Shown: positions 27,127-38,343, counted from the first letter of the stretch. The stretch: DNA of 64,000 nt from Vibrio pelagius (GCF_024347575.1 NZ_AP025504.1:930001-994000), one strand, 5' to 3'. Notes: generated by a model not told the origin, from the letters alone. Translations and numbers: made by a program.

Positions 27127-27648
27127 ATGTTGAAAGAACAAATTGCCGCAGCGCTTGAAGTTGCATTTAGCCAACACGGTTTTGCTGAACCAAGTGTTGC
27201 TCAATTGAAAACGGCTTGTGGCGTGAGCTTAAGAACCTTGTACAAACATTACCCTTCAAAAGAGGCGATGATTGTTGGAGCTCTTGAATATCGCCATCAG
27301 CGTTATCTGAGTCTGTTACGCGAAGAGGCACCGCAAAGCGCTAAAGAGTGTATCGAGCATGTATTTACGCGACTGCAAAATTGGATGGAAGAGTATGCAC
27401 CACACGGTTGCTTGTCTATGAACGCGATTGCAGCGTTTCCTGACAATGAGTTGATTAACCAAGCTGTACTCGACCACAAACATGAAGTGCGAGCGCTACT
27501 AGGTCAGTTGAGTCACAACGACGCGTTATCTACTCCACTATTTCTATTGCATGAAGGCGTTTCAAATGCATGGCCTGTACTCGGTCAGGCAGCTGTCGCT
27601 TCTGCAAAAAGCACAGCTAAAACGCTGTTAATTGAGGATTCATTATGA
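27127..27648 (+). CDS. TetR-family repressor
   Basis: 173-aa regulator with an N-terminal HTH (SVAQLKTACGVSLRTLYKHY) and a variable effector domain. It overlaps the next gene by ATGA (27645-27648), so the regulator and the dehydrogenase are translationally coupled and probably autoregulated through the palindrome at 27035-27050. The inducer is unknown; the target enzyme suggests a reactive carbonyl or quinone. Confidence 0.9.
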   Translation: MLKEQIAAALEVAFSQHGFAEPSVAQLKTACGVSLRTLYKHYPSKEAMIVGALEYRHQRYLSLLREEAPQSAKECIEHVFTRLQNWMEEYAPHGCLSMNAIAAFPDNELINQAVLDHKHEVRALLGQLSHNDALSTPLFLLHEGVSNAWPVLGQAAVASAKSTAKTLLIEDSL

Positions 27649-28700
27649 GTTTTGATGTACCAGCAACGATGAAAGCCGTTGAAATGTTAGGCCATGGCGG
27701 AGAAGAGATGCTGCAATACCGAAAGGGTGTTGCGGTTCCAACGCCCGCGCCTAACGAAGTATTGATTAAAGTGATGGCGGCGGGCGTTAATAATACAGAC
27801 ATTAATACGCGCATTGGGTGGTACTCGAAGAGCGATAATTCTGATGATGCCAGTTGGTCTGGCGAGTCTTTGAAATTCCCGCGAATTCAAGGTGCGGATG
27901 TATGTGGTGTTATCGTTGCAGTGGGTGAACAAGTTGACACTTCTCGTATTGGTGAGCGTGTGATGATCGAACCATGTCTAACGGAAGTGTACGGTCGAGA
28001 ACTCCCTCAGCCTTGGTACTTTGGTTCTGAGTGCGACGGCGGTTTTGCTGAATACACGAAGGTTGCGTCTAAGCATGCTTACGCGGTTCAAAGTGAGCTA
28101 TCTGACATTGAACTTGCTTCATTTCCTTGTTCCTATTCAACCGCAGAGAACATGCTCACTCGCGCTCAAGTTGCTGAGGGTGATCGCGTGTTGATCTCGG
28201 GCGCTTCTGGTGGTGTAGGCTCTGCTGCGATTCAGCTTGCTAAGGCGCGTGGCGCGTATGTGATTGCGATGACCAGTCCGAGCAAGAATCAGCAACTGCT
28301 AGATCTCGGTGCCGATGAAGTGATTCCTCGAGATGCGAACCTTATTGAGACGCTTGGCGTAAATAGTGTCAATGTGGTGATTGATTTGGTGGCGGGAGAA
28401 CTGTGGCCGCAGTTTTTGGAAGTGTTAAAACCAGGCAGTCGCTACGCCGTCTCAGGTGCTATCGGCGGTGCGATGGTAGAGTTAGATGTGCGCACACTTT
28501 ATCTCAAAGACTTACGCTTCTTTGGTTGTACAGTGCTTGAGCCTGAAGTGTTCCAAAATCTGATTAATCGAATCGAAAAACAACAGATTCGCCCGATCGT
28601 GGCTCAGTCTTTCCCATTGGCTGATATTCATCAAGCACAGCAACAGTTCTTGAAGAAAAACCATGTCGGTAAGATTGTATTGGAAGTCGCGCAACGCTAA
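27645..28700 (+). CDS. Zinc-type alcohol dehydrogenase / quinone oxidoreductase (MDR family)
   Basis: 351-aa medium-chain reductase. The GroES-like N-terminus carries MAAGVNNTDINTRIGWY and the Rossmann domain has VLISGASGGVGSAAIQLAKARGAYVIA. The Cys and His positions of the catalytic zinc site are not all present, which favours NADPH-dependent quinone or enone reduction over true alcohol oxidation. It is the second gene of a two-gene operon with a TetR repressor. The substrate is unknown. Confidence 0.88.
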   Translation: MSFDVPATMKAVEMLGHGGEEMLQYRKGVAVPTPAPNEVLIKVMAAGVNNTDINTRIGWYSKSDNSDDASWSGESLKFPRIQGADVCGVIVAVGEQVDTSRIGERVMIEPCLTEVYGRELPQPWYFGSECDGGFAEYTKVASKHAYAVQSELSDIELASFPCSYSTAENMLTRAQVAEGDRVLISGASGGVGSAAIQLAKARGAYVIAMTSPSKNQQLLDLGADEVIPRDANLIETLGVNSVNVVIDLVAGELWPQFLEVLKPGSRYAVSGAIGGAMVELDVRTLYLKDLRFFGCTVLEPEVFQNLINRIEKQQIRPIVAQSFPLADIHQAQQQFLKKNHVGKIVLEVAQR

Positions 28701-28715
28701 AGACAATCGACTAGC

Positions 28716-29630
28716 TTATTGGCCAGTCAGTGTTAACTTCCAGTCCCTAAGCGCTTTAATGTGTTTAGGGCCAATACCACAACAACCGCCGATAATGGTT
28801 GCGCCTAGCTGATACCAACGTTGCGCATAAACTAAATAGTCTGCAGGAGACAGCTCTCTTACACATTGAAGTGTATCGTTCGCCTCATGTTCGCTGCTGA
28901 TCGGTGCAAAGTTATTTGCATATACACCAATCTCGATTGAGCTGTCTAACTTACTCAGTACCTGCTTAGTCTCTTTAATTGCTTGTTCCATCACCTCTGG
29001 AACTGAGCAGTTAAATAGCACAGCTGCTGCGCCGGACTGAGCCACAAGCCTGATAGCGTCGGTCACAGCTTGCCCTGATCGTAGCATTGCTGAAGAACCC
29101 GTCTCATCACTAAGGCTGAACGCGTAGTAGCAAGGTTTGTCTGACTCTTTCAATATATTATGAATAGCGCTGAACTCTTCTAAGCTGCATAACGTTTCGA
29201 CTATCCATAGATCGACATACGGTGCTTGTGCATTGTACAAGGTTTGCACGATAGGTTTTGCTTGCTCAGCTTTGAATAGATCAGGTCGGTAGCTACCAAA
29301 TGGTGGTGGGATAGCACCGGCAACTGTCACAGAGTGATTTGCAGATTTCGCGACTGAGTATGCCAGTTTTCCAGATAGCTCTGCGAGGTTAAAACCTTGC
29401 TCAGAAAAACGTTGCTCACCAAGGTGGAAGGGAACACATGCATAGCTGTTGGTGATGATCAGCTCAGCACCTGCATCGATAAAGTGTTGATGGGCTTGGG
29501 TGACAAATTGTGGAGCTTCGATAAGTGCTTGAGCGCTCCACAGTGGCTGTGAAAACGGAGCGCCAATCTCTTTGAGCTCTCTGCCCATACCACCGTCCAA
29601 TATTGTGAGTCTGTTCAAAGTAATACCCAT
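28716..29630 (-). CDS. Homocysteine S-methyltransferase family protein
   Basis: About 304 aa from the ATG at 29630, close to the conserved LTILDGGMGREL; an upstream ATG at 29660 is also open and neither has a strong SD. The zinc cysteines are in VLFNCSVPE and IIGGCCGIGP. The fold is the MHT/BHMT barrel. It transfers a methyl group from S-methylmethionine, SAM or betaine to homocysteine. No B12 or folate domains are present, so it is not MetH. The methyl donor is not determined here, although betaine is available from the bet genes. Confidence 0.88.
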   Translation of the reverse strand: MGITLNRLTILDGGMGRELKEIGAPFSQPLWSAQALIEAPQFVTQAHQHFIDAGAELIITNSYACVPFHLGEQRFSEQGFNLAELSGKLAYSVAKSANHSVTVAGAIPPPFGSYRPDLFKAEQAKPIVQTLYNAQAPYVDLWIVETLCSLEEFSAIHNILKESDKPCYYAFSLSDETGSSAMLRSGQAVTDAIRLVAQSGAAAVLFNCSVPEVMEQAIKETKQVLSKLDSSIEIGVYANNFAPISSEHEANDTLQCVRELSPADYLVYAQRWYQLGATIIGGCCGIGPKHIKALRDWKLTLTGQ

Positions 29631-29747
29631 ATCCGTGACAGAAAGACTAGCGACAACCATATCAGACGCGAAGGATTAAGACTACGTTGCTGTGATGTTC
29701 CACTTTAACTTTGAGTATCGCTCATGAGTGAATCGGATGACCTGAAA

Positions 29748-30647
29748 TTACAAAGGTTGTTTGACTCTTCGTCTCTTCGCGGCTTGAAGCATAGTGTAGG
29801 GCGACAGACCCATCACTAACATGGTGCCTATGATGACAAATACTGAACCAAAGATAGTATTGATGCCGATGTGTTCATCGAGAAATAGGTGTCCCCACAA
29901 AATACCAAATACTGGCACCAAGAAGGTAACTGAAAGTGCAGGTGACGGACCCAGTTCATTCACTAGGTTGAAATAGAGTAGGTAGGCTAAGCCAGTACAG
30001 ACTGCACCTAATAATATCACTGATGTGGCAATGGTTAAGTCGGGGGCTTCTCTTACAGGAATAAAGAAAACAAACGGCAAAACTAATAGCACCGAGGCCC
30101 ACATGCTTCCGTGAGCATTGCTGAATGCCTCCACTTTTGGGGCTATTTTGGTGTAGTTAGAGGCGATGCCATAACTGAGTGCGGCACCCACAGCAGCTCC
30201 AATTGGTAAAATCGCTTCACGGCCAATGTTGATCGCATCCCACCCAACCAGAATCCCAACGCCTGCGACGCCAAGTCCAAGCCCTAAAATTAAGCGACTA
30301 TCGAGTGGGGTCTTGGTCCAAATCGCTCCGATAATTGCTGCCCAAATGGGTGCTGTCGAGTTAAGAATCGACAATGTGGAGGCATTCAATGTTTGAGCTG
30401 CATAGGCAAATAGTAGAAAAGGTAGTGCCGTATTGAATAATCCAAGAATAAAGAAGTGTCGGGTATGCGCGGTAAACTTGAGGGTTTTCTTTAGATAAAT
30501 CGAAACCAGCAACAGTGTTAATGCCGCAAAAAGTACGCGAGCTTCAATCAGCATCGCTGGGCCAAGGGGCGTCGCGGCTATCCGCATAAAAAGAAAGGAA
30601 CCACCCCAAATAGAGGCGAGTATCAGTAGTTTAGCGAAGCTTAACAT
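29748..30647 (-). CDS. EamA/DMT-superfamily permease
   Basis: 299-aa inner-membrane protein with ten hydrophobic segments forming two EamA repeats (about 5-135 and 150-290). It starts MLSFAKLLILASIWGGSFLFMRIAA, typical of RhaT/YdcZ-like metabolite exporters. A basic tail follows the last helix. The substrate is unknown. It lies 117 bp upstream of the methyltransferase on the same strand. Confidence 0.88.
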   Translation of the reverse strand: MLSFAKLLILASIWGGSFLFMRIAATPLGPAMLIEARVLFAALTLLLVSIYLKKTLKFTAHTRHFFILGLFNTALPFLLFAYAAQTLNASTLSILNSTAPIWAAIIGAIWTKTPLDSRLILGLGLGVAGVGILVGWDAINIGREAILPIGAAVGAALSYGIASNYTKIAPKVEAFSNAHGSMWASVLLVLPFVFFIPVREAPDLTIATSVILLGAVCTGLAYLLYFNLVNELGPSPALSVTFLVPVFGILWGHLFLDEHIGINTIFGSVFVIIGTMLVMGLSPYTMLQAAKRRRVKQPL

Positions 30648-32506
<1,859 letters not shown>

Positions 32507-32519
32507 AATGCCTGCAATT

Positions 32520-32543
32520 AAACGGCAGCGAGCGTTGCCGTTT
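32520..32543 (+). terminator. Hairpin between bglA and LacI gene
   Basis: AAACGGCA / TGCCGTTT arms (8 bp) with an 8-nt loop, and only a short T-run. It is perhaps an attenuating terminator that lowers repressor expression. Confidence 0.5.
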
Positions 32544-32602
32544 CACTAAGCAATACAATTAGCTGGCTTAGGTCGGCTGATTTTTTATAGAAGGGTAAGT
32601 GA

Positions 32603-33598
32603 ATGGTAACCATGCTTGATGTTGCGAACCGCGCTGGCGTCTCGAAATCGACGGTCTCTCGCGTGCTGAACGGCAAGAACATCGTAAGGCCTGACGTTGC
32701 CAAGAAGGTCTTTGATGCGATTCAGGAGACGGGCTATCGACCAAACTTGTTGGCTCAACAGTTGGCGACCAAGAAGACTAACTTTATCGGTTTTGTCATT
32801 ACTAACGAGCTTTTCAATGGCCCTTACTTCTCATCTTTGATGTATCACGCCGCTTCTTACAGTGAAAAATCCAATCATCAGTTGGTGATTACCGATGGTA
32901 AACACAGCGCTGAAGACGAGCGCAAAGCCATTAACTTTCTGCTCGATATGAAGTGCGCCGGTATCATTATTTACCCGCAATGCTTGAGTGAATCTGAAAT
33001 CGCGCAGATCATTGAGAGCACAGACACTCCCATTCTTGTGCTCAACCGTGAAATGCCATCTTCACCTGAACATGCGATCACCACAGACCACTACCAAAGT
33101 GCTTGTGTGATGATGGAGCATGTTATTGAACAAGGCCATCAGCAGATCGCTGTGATCCGAGGAAAATCAGGGTCATCGACTGACGAACAACGCTTCGCCG
33201 CGTATCGCGATACCTTGTCCAAACACAAAATTGCTTACGACGAATTGAGAGTCGTACAAGGCGATTGGACAATGGAGAGTGGTTATACCTCAGCGCAGGA
33301 TCTGTTGGCTAACAATATCTCTTTTACCGCGGTGCTGTCGGAAAATGATGATATGGCGATCGGCGCGATGAAAGCTTTTCTAGAGAAGGGCTACAAGCTA
33401 CCTCAAGATATCTCTATCGTGGGCTTTGATAACAGCAAAGTGGGCGAGTTTTTAACGCCTAGCCTAACCTCTGTGAGTGTCCCATTAGAGCAGATGACGC
33501 AAAAAGCCATCTTGAAAATCGTCGGTGACTCAACGCAAGCAGATGTCATCAACACCACAGGTAGTCTTGTCATTCGAGATTCAGTACTCAGTCGCTAA
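32603..33598 (+). CDS. LacI-family repressor (AscG/GalR-like)
   Basis: 331-aa regulator. The HTH is at the N-terminus (TMLDVANRAGVSKSTVSRVLNG) with the minor-groove hinge helix in NLLAQQLATKK. The periplasmic-binding-protein-like core ends in SLVIRDSVLSR. AAGGG precedes the ATG. It resembles AscG, which controls beta-glucoside genes. It lies 96 bp downstream of bglA, so it likely acts at the twin operators before bglA. The probable inducer is a phosphorylated beta-glucoside or its product (inferred). Confidence 0.92.
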   Translation: MVTMLDVANRAGVSKSTVSRVLNGKNIVRPDVAKKVFDAIQETGYRPNLLAQQLATKKTNFIGFVITNELFNGPYFSSLMYHAASYSEKSNHQLVITDGKHSAEDERKAINFLLDMKCAGIIIYPQCLSESEIAQIIESTDTPILVLNREMPSSPEHAITTDHYQSACVMMEHVIEQGHQQIAVIRGKSGSSTDEQRFAAYRDTLSKHKIAYDELRVVQGDWTMESGYTSAQDLLANNISFTAVLSENDDMAIGAMKAFLEKGYKLPQDISIVGFDNSKVGEFLTPSLTSVSVPLEQMTQKAILKIVGDSTQADVINTTGSLVIRDSVLSR

Positions 33599-33618
33599 GA
33601 TACTCGACTTAAAGGAAT

Positions 33619-33652
33619 GCCTAGAAGGTTCTGGAGTGAATCACTTCTAGGC
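33619..33652. repeat. Hairpin between convergent genes
   Basis: GCCTAGAAG / CTTCTAGGC exact 9-bp arms with a 16-nt loop and no T-run. It may act as a weak bidirectional stop or protect transcript 3' ends. Confidence 0.45.
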
Positions 33653-33678
33653 AGGGGATGTTCGGTAGAGTGTTGAGA

Positions 33679-34668
33679 CTAGTGAGCTAGCTTGGCGATG
33701 ATTTTGCCAACCGTGCGTTGGTTTCTCATATCCAGTAGCGCGTGACCAATCTCTTCGAGAGTAATCACCTTGAGGTTAGGAACTACTACGTCACCAGATT
33801 CAACCAAAGCATTTACCGCGTTGCCTGCATCCACCAAGGTTTTCATACCCTTGGCACCATTCACATGACCTGATCCTAGGCTAAGTTGGTGGAAACTGAG
33901 ACCTTTAAGGAAAGCATTGTCGTAGCGCTCAGGTGCCACGGTTTGCACTAACTCCACCATTTCGCCTTCATAAGCCAATACATCAGCGGCAAATTTGTCG
34001 TTGTCGCCGCCGACACAATCCAGCGCAATATCCACACCTTGGTCTTGAGTAATCTTCATCACTTCTGCAACGACATCTGAGCTGCGGTAATCAATGGTGT
34101 GAGTCGCACCAAGCTCACGAACCGCCTCATGATTGGCTTGTGAGCAAGTCGTAATTATGGTTTTCACACCAAGTGCTTTGGCAATTTGAATCGCAAAGCT
34201 GCCCACGCCACCTGAACCACCAGTGATGAGTAAACTCTCTTTGTTGCTGGCATGCAGTTTATCCACCAAAGCGCGGTAGGCCGTCCATGCTGCACATGGC
34301 AGAGAGGCCGCTATCTCTGGAGAGGTATTTGGATGTGGAACCAAAGTGCGAGCGTCTTGAATGGCGAGTTCTGCAAAACCACCATGAGCGCGTCGCATAT
34401 TGCCGTGATACAGCACTTTGTCACCCACCCGCCAATTTTCTACCTTGCTGCCGATCGCGATGATTTCACCTGAAACGTCTAAGCCACCAACAAATTGATC
34501 GTCCATGTTTGGCACCATTCCATGCCAAAAGTTGATTTTTGCATCTACGGGGTTGAGTGCGACAGCCACAACATTAACCAAGACATCAAATTCACTTTCT
34601 AAATTGGGTGTTGGGAGTTCTGACACTGAGAATGTATCACTCGATTTTTGGTAGGTAATTGCTTTCAT
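33679..34668 (-). CDS. Zinc-binding alcohol dehydrogenase / NADPH:quinone reductase-like protein
   Basis: 329-aa MDR protein. The start is set at the ATG at 34668, where GAGGCG precedes MKAITYQKSSD; the frame is open further upstream. The GroES-like domain holds VVAVALNPVDAKINFWHG and the Rossmann domain LLITGGSGGVGSFAIQIAKALG. It is a second member of the family in this window (see 27645-28700), from a different subgroup. Likely NADPH-dependent reduction of quinones or unsaturated carbonyls; the substrate is unknown. Confidence 0.88.
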   Translation of the reverse strand: MKAITYQKSSDTFSVSELPTPNLESEFDVLVNVVAVALNPVDAKINFWHGMVPNMDDQFVGGLDVSGEIIAIGSKVENWRVGDKVLYHGNMRRAHGGFAELAIQDARTLVPHPNTSPEIAASLPCAAWTAYRALVDKLHASNKESLLITGGSGGVGSFAIQIAKALGVKTIITTCSQANHEAVRELGATHTIDYRSSDVVAEVMKITQDQGVDIALDCVGGDNDKFAADVLAYEGEMVELVQTVAPERYDNAFLKGLSFHQLSLGSGHVNGAKGMKTLVDAGNAVNALVESGDVVVPNLKVITLEEIGHALLDMRNQRTVGKIIAKLAH

Positions 34669-34720
34669 TATCGCCTCTATTCCATGATCTATTATCACTA
34701 GAATAGCGTGCATTTCATAA

Positions 34721-34736
34721 ATTGATAATTATCGAT
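34721..34736. promoter_or_regulatory. Palindrome upstream of oxidoreductase gene
   Basis: ATTGATAATTATCGAT, symmetric at 14 of 16 positions, about 50 bp upstream of the start at 34668. It is a candidate operator; the binding protein is not known. Confidence 0.4.
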
Positions 34737-34916
34737 TGTTTAGCCTACCATTACATTTTGTTATTAGGTTATAGGGAAGATTCAGCCTAATTATTGGTCG
34801 TCGGTTAGTTATTTTTATTGGCAAAATTGAATCGCAAAAGTGTGCGCGGCGTTGATTATTGTGTCAGTACAAGCCTCTATAATCGGCGAAAAGTTTTTGG
34901 TAAGTAGATAAAGAAC

Positions 34917-35477
34917 ATGAAAACAGAAAAACAGAAGATGTTGGCTGGAGAGCCTTATTTAGCATGGGATGAAGAGTTGTACGCAGAACGAATCGAGTGT
35001 CGTAAGGTTCTACAAAAGCTCAACAATAGTATCCCAGACAGTGACGAGTGGCGTTCTGCCATTGACACCTTGATCCCTGACTCTGAAGGCGCTTATTTAG
35101 AGCCACCATTTCGATGCGATTACGGCTCAAACATTAAGCTGGGTAAGAATTTCTACGCCAACTTTAACTGCGTGGTTTTAGATGTAGCAGAAGTGACGAT
35201 TGGCGACAATGTGCTGTTTGCCCCTAATGTACAAGTGCTTACGGCAGGTCACCCATTGGATGTGAAGAGCCGTGTTGATGAAGGCGTTGAATTCGGTACG
35301 CCAATCTCGATTGGTGACAATGCTTGGATTGGTGCTGGAGTGATCATTTGCCCTGGCGTGAACATTGGCAAAAACAGTGTGATCGGTGCGGGTAGTGTGG
35401 TGACCAAAGATATTCCAGACAATGTTGTCGCAGTCGGAAACCCATGCAGAATTTTGAGAACAATTGATAACGATTAA
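34917..35477 (+). CDS. Maltose/galactoside O-acetyltransferase family (left-handed beta-helix)
   Basis: 186-aa acetyl-CoA-dependent transferase. The N-terminal MAC domain (KMLAGEPYLAWDEELYAERIECRKVL) is followed by hexapeptide repeats. The catalytic His is in VLTAGHPLD, and the repeats include AWIGAGVIICPGVNIGKNSVIGAGSVV. It acetylates a sugar hydroxyl in the cytosol, perhaps as detoxification. It is a single gene, with a strong terminator behind it. Confidence 0.93.
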   Translation: MKTEKQKMLAGEPYLAWDEELYAERIECRKVLQKLNNSIPDSDEWRSAIDTLIPDSEGAYLEPPFRCDYGSNIKLGKNFYANFNCVVLDVAEVTIGDNVLFAPNVQVLTAGHPLDVKSRVDEGVEFGTPISIGDNAWIGAGVIICPGVNIGKNSVIGAGSVVTKDIPDNVVAVGNPCRILRTIDND

Positions 35478-35494
35478 TAGCACCATCAAATAGA

Positions 35495-35528
35495 CAAAGC
35501 CCGAACCTAGATTCGGGCTTTGTTTTTT
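35495..35528 (+). terminator. Rho-independent terminator after acetyltransferase gene
   Basis: Exact 11-bp stem CAAAGCCCGAA / TTCGGGCTTTG, 6-nt loop, then six T. It can also serve the convergent MFS gene. Confidence 0.93.
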
Positions 35529-35537
35529 CTATTTTAG

Positions 35538-35572
35538 CTAGATGCTAGATGCTAGATGCTAGATGCTAGATG
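35538..35572. repeat. Five tandem copies of a heptamer (CTAGATG)
   Basis: CTAGATG repeated five times without error. On the minus strand the repeat holds the last codons and stop of the MFS gene and extends beyond it. Since 7 is not a multiple of 3, each run of three copies contains a TAG in every frame, so slippage would still end translation quickly. Confidence 0.95.
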
Positions 35573-36746
35573 CAGCGACTTGTTGAGTCTGTTTCTTGTC
35601 TAATAGACCACTGAATCGAGTCAGTGCTAGTGCAACTAAGACAATCACAGCGCCAATCCAAGGTGTGTTCATTAAGCCAGACTCTGCGACAATGATACCG
35701 CCTCCCCAAGAGCCCAGAGCGATACCTACATTGAAGGCAGCTATGTTCAAGCCTGATGCTACGTCTACTGCATCTGGCGTGTATTTCTCTGCCAGCTTAA
35801 CCACGTAGACTTGTAAGCCTGGAACATTACCGAAGGCAAAAGCACCCCAAATCAAAATAGTAGCGACTGATGCGTACGGGTTAACCGCCGTGAAGTTGAA
35901 TACAACCAGTACCGCAGCCAGACCAGAAAAGATAACCGTTAGCGCTTTGATTGGCCCCATTTTATCGGCCATCTTACCACCCCAGATGTTACCTACCGCG
36001 ACTGAAACACCGTAGACTAACATGATTAGGCTGATTGCACTTGAGTCGAAACCAGACACATTTTCTAGGATCGGAGCGAGGAACGTAAACGCGGTAAATG
36101 TGCCGCCGTATCCCAGTGCTGTAATTGCATAAACCAGTAGCAATCTTGGTTGAGTCAGAACTTTCAATTGAGCAGAAAGCTTCGTTGCTGGTGGCTGTTT
36201 TAGGTTGTTAGGCACCAATAACGCACTGCCGATCAGAGCAATTAAGCCTAGTAAAGCCACGATCAAGAAGGTCGCTTGCCAGCCAAATGTTTGACCAATA
36301 TAAGTGCCTAGTGGTACGCCAGTCACGAGTGCTACGGTTAGACCGGTAAACATAATCGCGATCGCACTTGCCGCTTTCTCTTTGGCCACCAATCCCGTAG
36401 CGATGGTTGAGCCAATAGAGAAGAACACACCATGAGCCAAGCCCGTTAATATACGTGCGGCGATGAGAGTGTTGTAGCCAGGTGCTTGCCAAGCCAACAA
36501 GTTACCCACCACAAACAGCGACATGATGGTGAGCAGTACCAGTTTTCGATTCCACTTACCGGTAAGTGCAGTCAGTACTGGCGCACCAACGGCAACACCC
36601 AGTGCGTAGAGGCTAACTAACAGGCCTGCAGAAGGTAGGGATACGTTGAGATCGGTTGCCATAGTTGGTATTAAGCCAACGATAACAAACTCTGTGGTTC
36701 CTATGGCAAAGGCGCTGAGCGTCAATGCAAGTAAAGCTAAAGGCAT
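35559..36746 (-). CDS. MFS efflux transporter (DHA1, AraJ/YdhP-like)
   Basis: 395-aa permease with 12 hydrophobic segments, from the ATG at 36746 (AAGAGAAA upstream); a GTG at 36773 is an alternative. N-terminal ALTLSAFAIGTTEFVIVGLIP and LTGLAHGVFFSIG are typical of the AraJ/YdhP/PbuE branch, which exports sugars, nucleobases or drugs. The C-terminus ends inside the heptamer repeat (VAASSI then stop). It is divergent from a LysR gene, the usual regulator-exporter pairing. Confidence 0.9.
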   Translation of the reverse strand: MPLALLALTLSAFAIGTTEFVIVGLIPTMATDLNVSLPSAGLLVSLYALGVAVGAPVLTALTGKWNRKLVLLTIMSLFVVGNLLAWQAPGYNTLIAARILTGLAHGVFFSIGSTIATGLVAKEKAASAIAIMFTGLTVALVTGVPLGTYIGQTFGWQATFLIVALLGLIALIGSALLVPNNLKQPPATKLSAQLKVLTQPRLLLVYAITALGYGGTFTAFTFLAPILENVSGFDSSAISLIMLVYGVSVAVGNIWGGKMADKMGPIKALTVIFSGLAAVLVVFNFTAVNPYASVATILIWGAFAFGNVPGLQVYVVKLAEKYTPDAVDVASGLNIAAFNVGIALGSWGGGIIVAESGLMNTPWIGAVIVLVALALTRFSGLLDKKQTQQVAASSI

Positions 36747-36875
36747 AATTATTTCTCTTAAAATGGGTAACACATAAAAGTGGGAGTCGGTTGTGACTCG
36801 TTTCGTTGGCAGGGATTATGTGAGAAATCGCTTTTGCTAAAAATAGTGTGATTAACAAATTACTTTTGTTATAAA

Positions 36876-36892
36876 TGCAATAGTTGCACTAT
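36876..36892. promoter_or_regulatory. Overlapping palindromes in MFS/LysR divergent promoter
   Basis: TGCAATAGTTGCA (36876-36888) and ATAGTTGCACTAT (36880-36892) are both exact inverted repeats and overlap. They lie 20 bp before the LysR start and are a likely LysR recognition site. Confidence 0.5.
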
Positions 36893-36912
36893 CTATTACT
36901 TAGGGGGAGCGG

Positions 36913-37794
36913 GTGATAACACGTTCGGATGATTTAGAGATTATGCTCACCGTGGTCGATAGCGGCGGGTTTTCAGCAGCTGCGCAGGCGCTTGATATTC
37001 AAGTAGCGAGAGTCTCCCGAAGTATTAGTAAGATAGAGAGTCAGCTGGGTGTTTCCCTGTTCAATCGTACGACGCGACGCGTAGAGCTAACCGAAGAGGG
37101 CAGGCAGTTTGTCGACTCGATTCGAGCCGGTTTAAGGATCATTCATGAGGCAGAAGAGGAGATTGTTTCGCGTGGTGAGCTTCCCAAAGGCCGGCTACGA
37201 GTAGACGCAGCCAGTCCGTTTGTGTTTCATCAACTCGTCCCTCTAGTCAGTGAATTCAATAGCGCTTATCCAGACATCGAACTAGAACTGACGTCAAATG
37301 AGGGGTTTGTTGACTTGATCGAGAAGCGAACAGACGTGGCAATACGAATTGGTCAGTTAACCGATTCGACGCTTCACGCTCGTCCATTGGGTAAGAGTTT
37401 GCTCTATATGGTGGCTTCCCCTGAGTATCTTGCTAAGCGCGGAATCCCTCAAAAGTTTGAAGAGCTCTCTAGCCATCACACAGTCGGCTTTACTGGAGCT
37501 AAGGTGCTTAATCACTGGCCGCTCCCAAACCAAAACTATGTTGAACCAACCATCACAGCCAGTAACGGAGAAACGGTGCGCCAGCTCGCTCTGGCAGGCA
37601 ATGGTATCGCTTGTTTGTCTGGCTTTATGGTTCATCAAGACATTGCAGCAGGGCGACTCATCCCTTTATTAGAGCAGGAGAAGCTGACCAACACAGGGCG
37701 TGAAACAATCAATGCGGTGTACTACAAGTCTTCCTCTGTCTCTAAACGCATCTCTGCGTTTATTGATTTTATACAGCCAAGGTTGAGTTTGTAA
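36913..37794 (+). CDS. LysR-family regulator
   Basis: 293-aa LTTR. GTG start with GGGGGAG upstream. The winged HTH (AAQALDIQVARVSRSISKIESQLGVSLF) is followed by an effector domain of the DsdC/CrgA type. It probably controls the divergent MFS efflux gene through the palindromes at 36876-36892. The ligand is unknown. Confidence 0.92.
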   Translation: MITRSDDLEIMLTVVDSGGFSAAAQALDIQVARVSRSISKIESQLGVSLFNRTTRRVELTEEGRQFVDSIRAGLRIIHEAEEEIVSRGELPKGRLRVDAASPFVFHQLVPLVSEFNSAYPDIELELTSNEGFVDLIEKRTDVAIRIGQLTDSTLHARPLGKSLLYMVASPEYLAKRGIPQKFEELSSHHTVGFTGAKVLNHWPLPNQNYVEPTITASNGETVRQLALAGNGIACLSGFMVHQDIAAGRLIPLLEQEKLTNTGRETINAVYYKSSSVSKRISAFIDFIQPRLSL

Positions 37795-37878
37795 AGTTGT
37801 ACTTTTCAAAGGGCCGTTTAAAAATAGAGTTTAAGCGGGGTGTTAACCTTTTGATTTTTAATAAGATCGCGCTGATAT

Positions 37879-38343
37879 TTATCGATGTATCACATGGAAA
37901 CGCTCAAGAACCAACATCATATCCTCGCGCGGCTCAATATTGAGCTCAGCACACTCTTTGGAAAAGAAGTTCCAATGTGCTTCCCTCCACCATGCTAAAG
38001 ACAGATCACCTTCACCTTCTGCTTGGGCAAATTCAGCGGTTACTTCGTTGTATGGGCACTGAGTGACGGTATCTATTTCTATAATGCATACAGGATTGCC
38101 GTGCCAATCGACCACTACTTGCAGATGCCCAACCGTAGGCATCGGTTCTTCGCCAGACTCGTACCAGTAAGCCATGCTGCAAGTCGCCGTTTTCTTCCCT
38201 TGTTTGATAAGTTCAGCGCACAAATTGGCATTGTATTCGTCGCCGCAGAAGTAGTCAGAACTAGAAGAGTGGTACTTTGCGCGTGATTGTTCGGTGAGTG
38301 AATTGAGGAAACTGTCTAAGTAACGTTGCGATCTATCGTCCAT
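37879..38343 (-). CDS. ASCH-domain protein
   Basis: 154-aa cytosolic protein. ASCH features: LIKQGKKTATCSMAYWYESGEEPMPTVGH and the downstream IIEIDTVTQCPYNEV, plus the C-terminal motif SLAWWREAHWNFF. The ASCH fold resembles PUA and binds RNA or modified nucleosides; some relatives are ribonucleases or N4-acetylcytidine amidohydrolases. The precise activity cannot be set from sequence. Monocistronic. Confidence 0.88.
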   Translation of the reverse strand: MDDRSQRYLDSFLNSLTEQSRAKYHSSSSDYFCGDEYNANLCAELIKQGKKTATCSMAYWYESGEEPMPTVGHLQVVVDWHGNPVCIIEIDTVTQCPYNEVTAEFAQAEGEGDLSLAWWREAHWNFFSKECAELNIEPREDMMLVLERFHVIHR

